Assembly (NCBI GenBank): GCA_019233055.1
Contig: JAFAMV010000224.1
Span: 1 to 39,885, forward strand
Direction: 5' to 3'
Source: Curvibacter sp.
GTDB lineage: Bacteria > Pseudomonadota > Gammaproteobacteria > Burkholderiales > Burkholderiaceae_C
DNA: 39,885 nt
The translations under genes were made by a program, and so were the position numbers. The notes under the pieces were generated by a model. The model was not told the origin of the DNA. It did not search any database and saw only the letters and a program-made list of their open reading frames with translations. This document shows positions 1 through 9,589 of the stretch, in pieces. The number at the start of each line of letters is the position of its first letter. Positions within the stretch are counted from its first letter, which is position 1.

Positions 1-2358
1 GATGAAGATCTCGCGGGCGGCGGCCAGATCGACCCGGCCGTAGCTGACCCGTCGGCCACTGTAGACCACCAGGCCGTAGAGCGTGGCCCGCTCATAGGCC
101 ACCACCTCGGCGCCGCGCTTCTCCCAGTGCGGGTCGAGCAGTTGCTTTTTCAGCAGGTGCCCGCCGATCTGCTCCAGCCACTGGGGCTCAATGTTGGCGA
201 TGCCGCGCCCGAACAGGCGCGTGGTCTCGACCAGTTCGGCGCAGATGATCCAGCGCCCCGGCTTCTTCTTGAGGTGGGCGCCGGGGTGCCGGTGGAACTT
301 GATGCCGCGTGCGCCGAGGTATTCGCCCGAGGCGTTCCCCGAACCGCCGGACGCTTCCCCCTCCGACTCCATCTTCCAGCCCACATTGCCCAGCAACCCG
401 GCCAGCATGGACAGGTGGATGGCCTCGTAGCCGGCGGGCAGGCGGTTGATGACCCAGCGGTGCTCGGTGACCACCGTCAGCAACTGGCTGTGGATGTCGC
501 GCCACTCGCGCAGGCGGCGGATGTTGATGAAGTTCTGCCGCAGCAGGGTTTCGTACTGCCGGTTGCTGAGCTTGTGCGTGGCGGGGGCCGCATCGGTCGA
601 AGGCGGCACGACCACAGGCACCTGCAGGCGCTGTGCCACCGGCAGCACCGCCGCACTGGCGCGCCGCGCCGGCGCGGGCGGCGCCACCACCTGGCCGCGC
701 CGGTTCAGGGTGACGGAGCCGCCTCGGGCCTCGGCGATCCACTGCCAGAGCCGCACATAGCCGCTGAATTCGCTTTTCTCGTCGTCCCACTTGGCATGCG
801 CCTGGTCGGCCTGCGCCTGGGCCTCCAGGGGCCGGTCGCGGACATCCTGCACCGACAGGGCCGCCGCGATCACCAGCACCTCTTCAAGCGCATTGCGGTC
901 GCGCGCCTCCAGGATCATGCGGCCGACGCGCGGGTCCAGCGGCAGGCGGGCCAGCTCCTGGCCCATGGGCGTGAGTTCATTGGCGTCATCGACCGCGCCC
1001 AGCTCGGACAGCAGCTGATAGCCGTCGGCGATCGCGCGGCGCGAGGGGGCTTCGAGAAAGGGAAAGTCTTCCACCACCCCCAGGTGCAGCGACTTCATGC
1101 GCAGGATCACCCCGGCCAGCGAACTGCGCAGGATCTCGGGATCGGTGAAACGCGGGCGGCCGTTGAAGTCCTTCTCGTCATAGAGGCGGATGCAGATGCC
1201 GTCGGCCACCCGCCCGCAGCGCCCGGCGCGCTGGTTGGCCGCTGCCTGGCTGATCGGCTCGACCAACAACTGTTCGACCTTGCTGCGGAAGCTGTAGCGC
1301 TTGACCCGGGCGGTGCCCGCATCGATCACATAGCGGATGCCGGGCACGGTGAGCGAGGTCTCGGCCACATTGGTGGCCAGCACGATGCGGCGCCCGGTGT
1401 GGCCGTCGAAGATGCGGTCCTGCTCGGCCTGGGACAGGCGGGCGAACAGGGGCAGCACCTCGGCGTGACGCATCACCGGCTGGTGGGCCAGGTGGCCGCG
1501 CAGGTGGTCTGCGGCCTCGCGGATCTCGCGCTCGCCGGGCAGGAAGACCAGGATGTCGCCACCGGCGCGGCCGGCCCACAGCTCGTCCACGGCATCGGCG
1601 ATGGCCTCGTTGAGGCCGTAGTCCCGGGCCTCTTCGTAGGGGCGGTAGCGCTGCTCGACCGGGAAGGTGCGGCCCGACACATAGATGACCGGCGCCGGTC
1701 CCCGGGCCGAGGCGAAATGCTCGGCAAAACGGTTCGCATCGATCGTGGCCGAGGTGACGACTATCTTCAGATCGGGCCGGCGCGGCAGGATCTGGCGCAG
1801 ATAGCCCAGCAGGAAGTCGATGTTGAGGCTGCGCTCGTGGGCCTCGTCGATGATCAGGGTGTCGTAGGCCTTGAGCAACGGATCGGTCTGGGTCTCGGCG
1901 AGCAGGATGCCGTCGGTCATCAGCTTGACCGAGGCGTCGCGCGACAGCCGATCCTGGAAGCGGACCTTGTAGCCCACCACCTCGCCGAGCGGGGTCTTGA
2001 GCTCTTCGGCAATGCGCTTGGCCACCGAACTCGCGGCGATGCGCCGGGGCTGGGTGTGGCCGATCAGTTGGCCCTTCTGGCCCGGTGCGGCATTCAGGCG
2101 GCCCCGTCCCATGGCCAGTGCGATCTTGGGCAGTTGCGTGGTCTTGCCCGAACCGGTTTCACCGCAGACGATGATCACCTGGTGCTGCTGCAGCGCAGCC
2201 ATGATCTCGTCACGCCGGCCACTGACCGGCAGCGATTCTGGGAATTCGAAGTGGAGCGGGACGGAGGCCAAAAGGGGATTTTCAGGGTGATCGCAGGACA
2301 ACCCGGCATTATCGCCGGGTCGGCCGCCAGCCAGGCCAGCCCTTGGCGCGCCCGCCAT
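1..2358 (-). CDS. hrpA: ATP-dependent RNA helicase HrpA (DEAH box), 3' end cut off
   Basis: A DEAH-box RNA helicase, HrpA family. The reverse strand reads open for 786 codons to the window edge; the family is usually near 1300 residues, so the C-terminal 40 percent is missing here. Visible are the Walker A motif GETGSGKT at residues 66-73, the DEAH box at 171-174, the SATIDA motif, and a helicase C domain with the QRAGRCGR motif, followed by the start of the HA2/OB region. HrpA acts on mRNA and on collided ribosomes in other bacteria; that role is family knowledge. The ATG at 2358 is the only in-frame ATG ahead of the conserved core; no good ribosome binding site is visible, so the start is uncertain. 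It diverges from argA with 77 bp between the starts. Confidence 0.95.
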   Translation of the reverse strand, partial: MAGAPRAGLAGGRPGDNAGLSCDHPENPLLASVPLHFEFPESLPVSGRRDEIMAALQQHQVIIVCGETGSGKTTQLPKIALAMGRGRLNAAPGQKGQLIGHTQPRRIAASSVAKRIAEELKTPLGEVVGYKVRFQDRLSRDASVKLMTDGILLAETQTDPLLKAYDTLIIDEAHERSLNIDFLLGYLRQILPRRPDLKIVVTSATIDANRFAEHFASARGPAPVIYVSGRTFPVEQRYRPYEEARDYGLNEAIADAVDELWAGRAGGDILVFLPGEREIREAADHLRGHLAHQPVMRHAEVLPLFARLSQAEQDRIFDGHTGRRIVLATNVAETSLTVPGIRYVIDAGTARVKRYSFRSKVEQLLVEPISQAAANQRAGRCGRVADGICIRLYDEKDFNGRPRFTDPEILRSSLAGVILRMKSLHLGVVEDFPFLEAPSRRAIADGYQLLSELGAVDDANELTPMGQELARLPLDPRVGRMILEARDRNALEEVLVIAAALSVQDVRDRPLEAQAQADQAHAKWDDEKSEFSGYVRLWQWIAEARGGSVTLNRRGQVVAPPAPARRASAAVLPVAQRLQVPVVVPPSTDAAPATHKLSNRQYETLLRQNFINIRRLREWRDIHSQLLTVVTEHRWVINRLPAGYEAIHLSMLAGLLGNVGWKMESEGEASGGSGNASGEYLGARGIKFHRHPGAHLKKKPGRWIICAELVETTRLFGRGIANIEPQWLEQIGGHLLKKQLLDPHWEKRGAEVVAYERATLYGLVVYSGRRVSYGRVDLAAAREIFI

Positions 2359-2435
2359 CACGCCAAAAGCGGTCCATGCCGCTACACTCGCGTTTTCCCG
2401 AATACCTCCCCTGCCCTGGCCCTTCGTCCGTGAAC

Positions 2436-3782
2436 ATGTCCGCCGTCTTCAATTTCACCTTCGTGCCCTGGTTCCGCTCGGTGGCGCCCTACATCCACAT
2501 GCACCGGGGCAAGACCTTCGTCGTCGGCATTGCCGGCGAAGCCATCGCCGCCGGCAAGCTGCCCCACATCGCGCAGGATCTGGCCCTGATCCAGAGCATG
2601 GGCGTGAAGATCGTCCTGGTGCACGGCTTCCGGCCCCAGGTCAACGAACAACTGCGCGCCAAGGGGCAGGAGCCCCGCTACTCGCAGGGGGTGCGCATCA
2701 CCGACGAAGTGGCCCTGGACTGCGCCCAGGAGGCCGCCGGCCAGCTGCGCTACGAGATCGAGGCCGCGTTCAGCATGGGGCTGCCCAACACGCCGATGGC
2801 CGGGTCGACGGTGCGCATGATCTCCGGCAACTTCCTGACCGCGCGCCCCATCGGCATCGTCGACGGCGTGGACTTCAAGAGCTCCGGGCTGGTGCGCAAG
2901 GTCGATGTGGCCAGCATCCAGCGCTCGCTCGATTTCGGCGCGATGGTGCTGCTGTCGCCCTTCGGCTTTTCACCGACCGGCGAAGCCTTCAACCTCAGCA
3001 TGGAAGAGGTCGCCACCCGCGTGGCGGCCGAGATGCAGGCCGACAAGCTGATCTTCCTCACCGAGGTGCACGGCATCGCCCAGGACCCCCAGCAGCCGGT
3101 CAGCGACGACAACCCCATCGACACCGAGCTGCCTCTGGCCGAAGCCGAGAAGCTGCTGCACAGCCTGCCTGCCCCCTTGCTGCCCACCGACACGGCCTTC
3201 TACCTGCAACACTGTGTGCAGGCCTGCAAGGCGGGGGTGGAGCGCAGCCACATCCTGCCCTTCGCGGTCGATGGCGCGCTGCTGCTGGAGGTCTATGTGC
3301 ACGACGGCATCGGCACCATGGTGGTCGACGAAAAGCTCGAAGAACTGCGCGAAGCCACCTCCGACGATGTGGGCGGCATCTTGAAGCTCATCGAGCCCTT
3401 CGAGAAGGACGGCACCCTGGTCAAGCGCAGCCGCACCGAGATCGAACGCGACATCGAGCTCTACAGCATCATCGAGCACGATGGGGTGATCTTCGCCTGC
3501 GCCGCCCTCTACCCCTATCCTGAGGCACGCACCGCCGAGATGGCCGCCCTGACCGTGTCGCCCCAGAGCCAGGGCCAGGGCGACGGCGAGAAGATCCTCA
3601 AGCGCATCGAGCAACGCGCCCGCGCCATGGGGCTGCAAAGCATCTTCGTGCTGACCACGCGCACCATGCACTGGTTCATCAAACGCGGCTTCCAGCCCGT
3701 CGACCCCGACTGGCTGCCCGAGGCCCGCAAGCGCAAATACAACTGGGACCGCAAGAGCCAGGTGCTGGTGAAGAAGTTCTGA
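2436..3782 (+). CDS. argA: Amino-acid N-acetyltransferase (N-acetylglutamate synthase)
   Basis: Acetylates glutamate with acetyl-CoA, the first step of arginine synthesis, in the cytoplasm. The 448-residue product has the classical two-domain ArgA layout: an amino acid kinase fold over roughly residues 15-290 (with LVHGFRPQVN early on) and a C-terminal GNAT acetyltransferase domain over about 300-448, including the acetyl-CoA loop QSQGQGDGEKIL. Length matches E. coli ArgA. The frame is open further upstream, but the ATG at 2436 gives the usual start a few residues before FNFTFVPWFRSVAPYI. The kinase domain of this family usually binds arginine for feedback inhibition. It is followed by a hairpin with a T run and then cheZ, which is functionally unrelated. 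Confidence 0.96.
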   Translation: MSAVFNFTFVPWFRSVAPYIHMHRGKTFVVGIAGEAIAAGKLPHIAQDLALIQSMGVKIVLVHGFRPQVNEQLRAKGQEPRYSQGVRITDEVALDCAQEAAGQLRYEIEAAFSMGLPNTPMAGSTVRMISGNFLTARPIGIVDGVDFKSSGLVRKVDVASIQRSLDFGAMVLLSPFGFSPTGEAFNLSMEEVATRVAAEMQADKLIFLTEVHGIAQDPQQPVSDDNPIDTELPLAEAEKLLHSLPAPLLPTDTAFYLQHCVQACKAGVERSHILPFAVDGALLLEVYVHDGIGTMVVDEKLEELREATSDDVGGILKLIEPFEKDGTLVKRSRTEIERDIELYSIIEHDGVIFACAALYPYPEARTAEMAALTVSPQSQGQGDGEKILKRIEQRARAMGLQSIFVLTTRTMHWFIKRGFQPVDPDWLPEARKRKYNWDRKSQVLVKKF

Positions 3783-3846
3783 ACCTTCTCCATGACGCTG
3801 CCGGAGCTGTGGCGGCAGGTCCAGAACAGCTATATTTGTGACAGTT

Positions 3847-3863
3847 GTGGCGAAAACCCTGCT
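3847..3863 (+). promoter_or_regulatory. Weak sigma-54-like element upstream of cheZ
   Basis: GG at 3849-3850 and GC at 3861-3862 are separated by exactly 10 bases, as in -24/-12 promoters, within TGGCGA-N5-CTGCT. Three consensus positions are mismatched, and the element overlaps a terminator-like hairpin. It would put transcription start near 3874, about 39 bases before the cheZ ATG. One such match per window is expected by chance, so this is tentative. Confidence 0.2.
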
Positions 3864-3875
3864 CAGGGGTTTTTG
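3853..3875 (+). terminator. Terminator-like hairpin after argA
   Basis: AAAACCC (3853-3859) pairs with GGGTTTT after a 7-base loop and is followed by further T. It lies 70 bases after the argA stop and 38 bases before the cheZ ATG. It most simply ends argA transcription, but any cheZ promoter upstream of it would have to read through. Confidence 0.5.
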
Positions 3876-3912
3876 CCCGCCCTCCCTTGCTCTCGCTGGA
3901 CCCGGACGCACC

Positions 3913-4536
3913 ATGACCGAAGCACAAGAACCCATCATCGCCCACAACCAGGAAGAGGTGGACATCCACTTCCAGCTGGGCCTGCTGACGCGTCAGCTCC
4001 ATGATTCGCTGAACGCGCTCGGCATCGCCGACAAGCTGCATGGTGCGGCCGAAGAACTGCCCGACGCCAAGAGCCGGCTGAGCTATATCGCCAAACTGAC
4101 CGGCGAGGCGGCCGAGAAGGTGCTCAATTCGGTCGACAAGACCAAGGCCGCACGCGAGCCGGTGGATGTCGAGACACGGCGCCTGACCGAACTCATCGAG
4201 CGCTACCCGGGCACCACCTTCACCGGCAAGGACCTGCTGACCTACCTGCAGCTCGTCAGCCAGTCCAATGCCGCCATGGACGAGCATCTGACCGACATCA
4301 TGATGGCCCAGGACTTCCATGACCTGACCGGTCAGGTGATCGCCCGTGTGGTCAACCTGGCCAGCGATCTGGAGAAACAGCTGGTCGAGCTGCTGGTCAA
4401 CAGCGCGCCGCCCCAGATCGGCAAGGAGCCCAGCACCAGCGACCTGCAGGGGCCGGTGGTCCATGGCCAGGCCAACAAGGAAGTGGTGACCAACCAGTCG
4501 CAGGTCGACGACCTGCTGGCCAGCCTGGGATTCTGA
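3913..4536 (+). CDS. cheZ: Chemotaxis phosphatase CheZ
   Basis: CheZ dephosphorylates CheY-P and resets flagellar rotation. The 207-residue product (E. coli: 214) has a long helical body. The catalytic segment MAQDFHDLTGQVI contains D137 and Q141, which correspond to the catalytic Asp and Gln of E. coli CheZ by the D-x3-Q spacing. The C-terminal QVDDLLASLGF is nearly identical to the CheY-binding tail. The ATG at 3913 aligns with the family start; a 25-codon upstream extension crosses the hairpin and is unlikely. The gene is alone: no cheY, cheA, fli or flh gene is near, whereas cheZ normally follows cheY. The flanks are argA and a convergent dsbB. CheY must be encoded elsewhere. Confidence 0.93.
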   Translation: MTEAQEPIIAHNQEEVDIHFQLGLLTRQLHDSLNALGIADKLHGAAEELPDAKSRLSYIAKLTGEAAEKVLNSVDKTKAAREPVDVETRRLTELIERYPGTTFTGKDLLTYLQLVSQSNAAMDEHLTDIMMAQDFHDLTGQVIARVVNLASDLEKQLVELLVNSAPPQIGKEPSTSDLQGPVVHGQANKEVVTNQSQVDDLLASLGF

Positions 4537-4547
4537 AAGAGCGGCGA

Positions 4548-5072
4548 TCAGGCCCGGCGCTGGCGCAGGATCAGCGCCAGCGCCGAGAGGCCGAAAAAGA
4601 CAAAGGCCACGAAGGACCAGTTGGCGATCGAGCCGCCCAGGAAGGTCCAGTCGACGGCCGAGCAGTCGCCGCTGCCCTTGAAGACCATGGGGATGACCCG
4701 CTGCAGCGGAAAGGCCTCGATCATGCCGTACAGGTCGCGCCCGCAGGTCATGACCTCGGGCGGGTTCCATTGCAGCCAGCTCTGGCGCGCCGCGACGAAG
4801 GCACCGAAGGCCGAGGTCAACAAGACCAGCCCGCCCCCCAGCAACCAGGCGCCCCGTCGGCCCGAGAGTGCGGCCAGCCCGGACCAGACCGCGACCAGGA
4901 CCAGGGCGTAGCGCTGCACGATGCACATCGGGCAGGGCTCCAGCCCCAGGACATGCTGCAGGTACAGGCCAAAGGCCAGCAGGCCGATGCAACTGACGCT
5001 GGCCAGGGCCAGCAGGCGGCGCGGAGCGCGGTCAAACCATTCGATCAAGAACAACTCAGCTTCCTTCAACAA
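4548..5072 (-). CDS. dsbB: Disulfide bond formation protein DsbB
   Basis: Inner-membrane quinone reductase that reoxidises periplasmic DsbA. The 174-residue product has four hydrophobic spans (about 22-40, 54-70, 76-96 and 148-168). The first periplasmic loop has the CPMC redox motif (C47, C50) and the second has the partner cysteines C110 and C137. The gene reads leftward and its ATG at 5072 lies 17 bases inside the 3' end of cysA, so it is probably the last gene of the sulfate transport unit and translationally coupled to cysA. It converges on cheZ with only 11 bases between the stops and no clear terminator. Confidence 0.95.
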   Translation of the reverse strand: MLKEAELFLIEWFDRAPRRLLALASVSCIGLLAFGLYLQHVLGLEPCPMCIVQRYALVLVAVWSGLAALSGRRGAWLLGGGLVLLTSAFGAFVAARQSWLQWNPPEVMTCGRDLYGMIEAFPLQRVIPMVFKGSGDCSAVDWTFLGGSIANWSFVAFVFFGLSALALILRQRRA

Positions 5073-6171
5073 ACACGCGGGCGCGCCGTGGGGTCACCAC
5101 GAGCATCTCGCCTTCACGCAAAGCCAGATCATGGAATTGCTGCGCCGGAATGTGCGCCTCAATCACCTGATCCTGGGCGGGATTTTCCGCCTGTTTGTGG
5201 TCATCCGCCGAAATAAGTTCCAGGCGTGCGATCGGCCCCACCACGATGGCGCGGCTGAGCTGCACCACCAGGCCCCGGGGCTGGCCCTCGATGCCCAGGT
5301 CGGCACCGGGCGCATAGCGCTGGACCTCCAGATCATGGGGCCGCACATAGGCCGATGCCTTGGCATTCTGGGCCGCCGCATGCTCGGGGGCATCGATCTG
5401 CAAGCCCTCCAGATGCACCTGCCCTTCGTGGGCCCGGCCATGGAACAGGTTGACGTCGCCGAGAAAGCCATAGACGAAAGGGCTGGCCGGATGGTCCCAG
5501 ACCTCCTGGGGCGAGCCGCTCTGCTCGATGCGCCCGGCATTCATCAGCACCACCCGGTCCGCCACCTCCAGGGCCTCCTCCTGGTCGTGGGTGACAAAGA
5601 TGCTGGTCACATGCAGCTCGTCATGCAGACGCCTGAGCCAGCGGCGCAGCTCCTTGCGCACCTTGGCATCCAGGGCCCCGAAAGGCTCGTCGAGCAGCAG
5701 CACCTTGGGCTCCACGGCCAGGGCGCGGGCCAGCGCGATGCGCTGGCGCTGCCCACCGGACAGTTGCGAGGGATAGCGGTCGGCCAGCCAGTCGAGCTGC
5801 ACCAGTTGCAGCAGCTCGTGCACCTTTTTCTTGATCTGGGCCTCGGGCGGCCTCAGATGGCGGGGTTTCACGCGCAGGCCGAAGGCCACGTTCTCGAAGA
5901 CCGTCATGTGACGGAACAGCGCATAGTGCTGAAACACGAAGCCGACCTGCCGGTCCCGCACATGGACGTCGGTGGTGTCCTCGCCCGAGAACAGGATGTG
6001 GCCGGTGTCCGGGCTCTCGAGACCGGCGATGATGCGCAGCAAGGTCGTCTTGCCGCAGCCCGACGGCCCCAGCAAGGCGATGAGTTCGCCCGAATCGATG
6101 TCCAGGCTGACATCACGCAGCGCGTGGAAATCGCCGAAATGCTTGCTGAGGTTGCGGATCTGGATGCTCAT
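5056..6171 (-). CDS. cysA: Sulfate/thiosulfate ABC transporter ATPase CysA
   Basis: ATP-binding subunit that powers import of sulfate and thiosulfate through CysT-CysW. The 371-residue protein shows Walker A GPSGCGKT at 35-42, the Q loop around residue 81 (FVFQHYALF), the signature LSGGQRQR near 137-144, Walker B LLLDEP near 158-163, the D loop GALD and the switch histidine in [11 protein letters not shown]-terminal TOBE-type regulatory domain fills about 240-371. It lies 10 bases after the cysW stop and overlaps the dsbB start by 17 bases. Confidence 0.96.
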   Translation of the reverse strand: MSIQIRNLSKHFGDFHALRDVSLDIDSGELIALLGPSGCGKTTLLRIIAGLESPDTGHILFSGEDTTDVHVRDRQVGFVFQHYALFRHMTVFENVAFGLRVKPRHLRPPEAQIKKKVHELLQLVQLDWLADRYPSQLSGGQRQRIALARALAVEPKVLLLDEPFGALDAKVRKELRRWLRRLHDELHVTSIFVTHDQEEALEVADRVVLMNAGRIEQSGSPQEVWDHPASPFVYGFLGDVNLFHGRAHEGQVHLEGLQIDAPEHAAAQNAKASAYVRPHDLEVQRYAPGADLGIEGQPRGLVVQLSRAIVVGPIARLELISADDHKQAENPAQDQVIEAHIPAQQFHDLALREGEMLVVTPRRARVFVEGS

Positions 6172-6181
6172 GGAAAGGTTC

Positions 6182-7105
6182 TCATCGGCCGGCCGTGGCG
6201 ACCGCTCCGGAAGGGTTCAGGGGCTCGGGTGGCAGGATGGCCGCGTCCTGCAGTTCCTGCCGGTGGCGCCATTCGACCACCGACTTGATCAACAGCGTCA
6301 ACAGCGCCAGCAGGGCCAGCAGCGACGCCACCGCAAACGCGGCCACGGACTGGTACTCGTTGTAGAGGATCTCGACGTGCAACGGGATGGTGTTGGTCTG
6401 GCCCCGGATGTGGCCCGAGACCACCGACACCGCCCCGAATTCGCCCATGGCCCGCGCATTGCACAGGATCACCCCATACAGCAGGCCCCAGCGGATCTTG
6501 GGCAGGGTCACGTACCAGAAGGTCTGCCAGCCCGATGCGCCGAGCACGATGGCGGCCTGCTCCTCGTCGCTGCCCTGGGCCTGCATCAGCGGGATCAGCT
6601 CGCGCGCGATGAAGGGGAAGGTGACGAACACCGTGGCCAGGATGACGCCCGGCACCGCGAAGATGATCTTGATGTCATGCGCCGACAGCCAGGGGCCGAA
6701 CCAGCCCTGGGCACCGAACATCAGCACATAGATCAGGCCGGCCACCACCGGCGACACCGAGAACGGCAGATCGACCAGGGTGATCAGGAACGACTTGCCC
6801 GGGAACTCGAACTTGGCGATGGCCCACGAGGCACTGAGGCCGAAGACGAGGTTCAGGGGCACCGCGACCGCCGCCGTGATCAGGGTCAGCCGGATCGCCG
6901 ACCAGGCATCGGGCTCCTGCAGCGCCTCCACGAAGGTGCCCAGACCCTTGCTCAGCGCCTCGGTGAAGACGGCGGCCAGGGGCAGGAACAGGAACAGGAC
7001 CATGAAGACCAGGGCGAGGCCGATCAGCGTCGCCTGCACCCAGCGGGGTTCGGTGGTGCCGGCCTGGACCCGGGGCTTCTGCGGCTTGGATGTGTCTTGA
7101 CTCAT
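6182..7105 (-). CDS. cysW: Sulfate/thiosulfate ABC transporter permease CysW
   Basis: One of the two inner-membrane permeases of the sulfate importer. The 307-residue protein has about six hydrophobic segments. A binding-protein-dependent transport domain includes the EAA-loop sequence [16 protein letters not shown], which contacts CysA, and the CysW-typical run [19 protein letters not shown]. It starts with ATG at 7105, overlapping the cysT stop by 4 bases (ATGA), which suggests translational coupling. The first 25 residues are charged and cytoplasmic. Confidence 0.95.
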   Translation of the reverse strand: MSQDTSKPQKPRVQAGTTEPRWVQATLIGLALVFMVLFLFLPLAAVFTEALSKGLGTFVEALQEPDAWSAIRLTLITAAVAVPLNLVFGLSASWAIAKFEFPGKSFLITLVDLPFSVSPVVAGLIYVLMFGAQGWFGPWLSAHDIKIIFAVPGVILATVFVTFPFIARELIPLMQAQGSDEEQAAIVLGASGWQTFWYVTLPKIRWGLLYGVILCNARAMGEFGAVSVVSGHIRGQTNTIPLHVEILYNEYQSVAAFAVASLLALLALLTLLIKSVVEWRHRQELQDAAILPPEPLNPSGAVATAGR

Positions 7106-7986
7106 GCGGCCCCCGTGCGCCGGCGCTGCCAGCCCTGCAATCCGTTGATCAGCAGCAGCAGCGCGAAGGAGATCAGCAGCATGACCACCGCCACCGCCGT
7201 GGCCCCGGCATAGTCGTATTGTTCGAGCTTGCCGATGATGATCAGCGGCGTGATCTCCGAGATCATGGGCATGTTGCCGGCGATGAAGATCACCGAGCCG
7301 TATTCGCCGATGGCGCGCGCAAAGGCCATGGCGAAGCCGGTGAGCAGGGCCGGGGCGATCGAGGGAAAGATCACCCGGCTGAAGGTCTGCCAGCGCGTGG
7401 CGCCGAGGCAGGTGGCGGCCTCTTCAAGTTCCTTCTCGGCATCTTCGAGCACCGGTTGCACGGTGCGCACCACAAAAGGCAGGCCGATGAAGATCAGGGC
7501 GATCACCACGCCGGCAGGGGTGAAGGCGAGCTTGATGCCCAGGGGCTCGAGGTATTGCCCGATCCAGCCGTTGCCCGCCAGCAGCGCCGTCAGGGAGATG
7601 CCGGCCACTGCCGTCGGCAATGCGAAAGGCAGGTCGACCAGGGCATCGACGATCTTCTTGCCGGGGAAGCGGTAGCGCACCAGCACCCAGGCCACCAGCA
7701 GGCCGAAGACCGCATTCACCAGCGCCGCCAGCAAGGACGCGCCGAAGGTCAGGCGGTACGAGGCCAGCACCCGTGGCGAACTCACCGCCACCCAGAACTG
7801 CTCCCAGCTCAGGGTGAAGGTCTTGAAGATCAGCGCCGACAGGGGAATCAGCACGATCAGGCTGAGGTACAGCAGCGTGTAACCCAGGCTGAGGCCGAAA
7901 CCCGGCAGCACCCGGTGCCGGCCGCGCGGCCGCAGCCCGGTCGCGACGGGGGGGCTCCCCGCCAATGCACTCGAGGTGGCGGCCAT
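7102..7986 (-). CDS. cysT: Sulfate/thiosulfate ABC transporter permease CysT (CysU)
   Basis: Partner permease of CysW. The 294-residue product has about six membrane spans, the [15 protein letters not shown] segment typical of CysT, the EAA-loop [15 protein letters not shown], and [17 protein letters not shown]. It begins 2 bases after the sbp stop and ends in a 4-base overlap with cysW, so the transport genes form one tightly packed transcript. Residues 1-30 before the first span are variable, and a slightly later start cannot be excluded. Confidence 0.95.
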   Translation of the reverse strand: MAATSSALAGSPPVATGLRPRGRHRVLPGFGLSLGYTLLYLSLIVLIPLSALIFKTFTLSWEQFWVAVSSPRVLASYRLTFGASLLAALVNAVFGLLVAWVLVRYRFPGKKIVDALVDLPFALPTAVAGISLTALLAGNGWIGQYLEPLGIKLAFTPAGVVIALIFIGLPFVVRTVQPVLEDAEKELEEAATCLGATRWQTFSRVIFPSIAPALLTGFAMAFARAIGEYGSVIFIAGNMPMISEITPLIIIGKLEQYDYAGATAVAVVMLLISFALLLLINGLQGWQRRRTGAA

Positions 7987-7988
7987 GT

Positions 7989-8999
7989 TCAGCGACCGCC
8001 CGGGCTGTAGATCTTGTCGAACTGCCCACCATCATCGAAGTGGACCTTCTGCGCCTGTTCCAGCGAGCCGAAATAGTCGGCCACGGTGAACAGCTGCACC
8101 GGCTTGAAGGTGCTGGCGTATTTCTTCAGCACCGCCTCGGAGCGCGGCCGCAACGCATGCCGGGCCGCGATGTCCTGGCCTTCGTCCGAATACAGGTAGT
8201 CGAGATAGGCCCGGGCCAGTTCGCCGGTGCCCTTCTTGGCCACCGTGCGCTCGACCACCGCCACCGGGTTCTCGGTCAGCAGACTGGTCGAGGGCAGGAT
8301 CGCGTCCACGCGGCCGGCGCCGAATTCACGTTCGACCGACAGCACCTCGGACTCGAAGGTGATCAGCACATCGCCGATGTTGCGCTGCAGGAAGATGGTG
8401 GTGGCATCGCGCCCGCCCTTGGCCAGCACCGGCACATTCTTGTAGAGGCGCGCAACGAACTCGGCCGCCTGGGCGTCCGTGCCGCCCCGCTTGCGCACCG
8501 AGCCCCAGGCCGCCAGATAGGCCATGCGCCCGTTGCCACCGGTCTTGGGGTTGACCACCACCACCTGCACGCCGGGTTTCACCAGATCGTCCCAATCCTT
8601 GATGTTCTTCGGGTTCCCGTGGCGGGTCAGGAACAGCATGGTCGAGGTGGTCGGCGACGCATTGGCGGGAAAGCGCTTGGACCAGTCGCGCGCCACCACG
8701 CCCTGGCGGGCCAGGAAGTCGATGTCGGTGCTGGTGTTCATGGTCACCACATCGGCTTCGAGGCCGTCAGCGACCGCACGCGCCTGAGCGCTTGAGCCGC
8801 CATGGGCCTGGTCGATCCGCACGTCTTTGCCGGCGGTCTTCTTCCAGTGGGCGACGAAGGCTGTGTTGTAGTCCTTGTAGAACTCACGTGCCACGTCGTA
8901 CGAGGCATTGAGCAGGGTGCTCGTCTGGGCGTTCGCCCACGGGCTGGCCGATGCCAGCACCAGGGCACCCAGGATGCCCAGCAGTTTCTTTGGTCTCAT
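7989..8999 (-). CDS. sbp: Periplasmic sulfate-binding protein
   Basis: Captures sulfate in the periplasm and delivers it to CysT-CysW. The 336-residue precursor has a signal peptide of about 24 residues (hydrophobic [13 protein letters not shown], likely cleavage after WANA). The mature protein follows Sbp/Cys[46 protein letters not shown], and [18 protein letters not shown], which holds part of the anion site. Its ATG overlaps the stop of the upstream hydrolase gene (ATGA at 8996-8999). Sbp and CysP are similar; sulfate preference is inferred from the overall pattern and the operon. Confidence 0.94.
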   Translation of the reverse strand: MRPKKLLGILGALVLASASPWANAQTSTLLNASYDVAREFYKDYNTAFVAHWKKTAGKDVRIDQAHGGSSAQARAVADGLEADVVTMNTSTDIDFLARQGVVARDWSKRFPANASPTTSTMLFLTRHGNPKNIKDWDDLVKPGVQVVVVNPKTGGNGRMAYLAAWGSVRKRGGTDAQAAEFVARLYKNVPVLAKGGRDATTIFLQRNIGDVLITFESEVLSVEREFGAGRVDAILPSTSLLTENPVAVVERTVAKKGTGELARAYLDYLYSDEGQDIAARHALRPRSEAVLKKYASTFKPVQLFTVADYFGSLEQAQKVHFDDGGQFDKIYSPGGR

Positions 9000-9589
9000 G
9001 CGGATTCAGAGGTTGAGGTCAGTGGATGCGCCGACGGCGAGGCACCCAGGCTGAGGTTGCCGGACAGCGATTGCAGCAGGGCCAGGCCCAGCGGCCATTC
9101 TCCGTGACCGGACTCGATGTTGATGTGGCCGGCATCCTGCAGGCGCACGAATTCGCTGCCCCAGGCGCGGGCGTAGGCGCCCGCCAGCCGGATCGGACAG
9201 AAGGGGTCATTGCTGCTGGCCACCACAATGCTCCGGTAGGGCAGCCGCTCGCAGGGAGCGGGTGCGAAATCGCTGAGCACCGCCCGCCGCTCCGGGTCCG
9301 CCGGGGCCACCAGCAGGGCCCCGTCGATCAGGGCATGGACCGAATCCGGCAGATGGACGACCGCCATGCAGCCCAGGCTGTGCGCCGCCAGCACCACCGG
9401 CCGGCCCGCATCACGGATGCAACGCTCCAGCGAGCCCACCCAGGCCTGGCGGGTCGGCGTGATCCAGTCGTCCTGCTGGACCCGGCGGACCCCGGGCAGC
9501 GCGTCACTCCAGCGCGACTGCCAATGGCCAGGTCCGGAGTCACGCCATCCGGGGACCACGATGATGGGCGCATGGACGGAAGAGACCAT
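8996..9589 (-). CDS. RBBP9/YdeN-family alpha/beta hydrolase at the head of the sulfate operon
   Basis: A compact serine hydrolase of the RBBP9/YdeN type. From the ATG at 9589 it has 197 residues: VPGWRDSGPGHWQ near the N-terminus (family hallmark), nucleophile Ser71 in AHSLGC, Asp128 in SSNDPFC and His155 in DAGHINIESG, which make a complete catalytic triad. No signal peptide, so cytoplasmic. Substrate unknown. It ends in an ATGA overlap with sbp, implying co-translation with the sulfate transporter. The open frame extends to a GTG at 9613; neither start has a good ribosome binding site, and 9589 was chosen because conserved sequence begins just after it. Confidence 0.85.
   Translation of the reverse strand: MVSSVHAPIIVVPGWRDSGPGHWQSRWSDALPGVRRVQQDDWITPTRQAWVGSLERCIRDAGRPVVLAAHSLGCMAVVHLPDSVHALIDGALLVAPADPERRAVLSDFAPAPCERLPYRSIVVASSNDPFCPIRLAGAYARAWGSEFVRLQDAGHINIESGHGEWPLGLALLQSLSGNLSLGASPSAHPLTSTSESA

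Noticed and set aside
127..2433. 768-codon open frame on the + strand
   Set aside because: It is the antisense shadow of hrpA, caused by high GC; the translation is His/Gly/Ala/Gln-rich without any domain, while the reverse strand encodes all DEAH helicase motifs.
4921..6288. 455-codon open frame on the + strand
   Set aside because: Shadow of cysA and dsbB; no family features and low-complexity composition.
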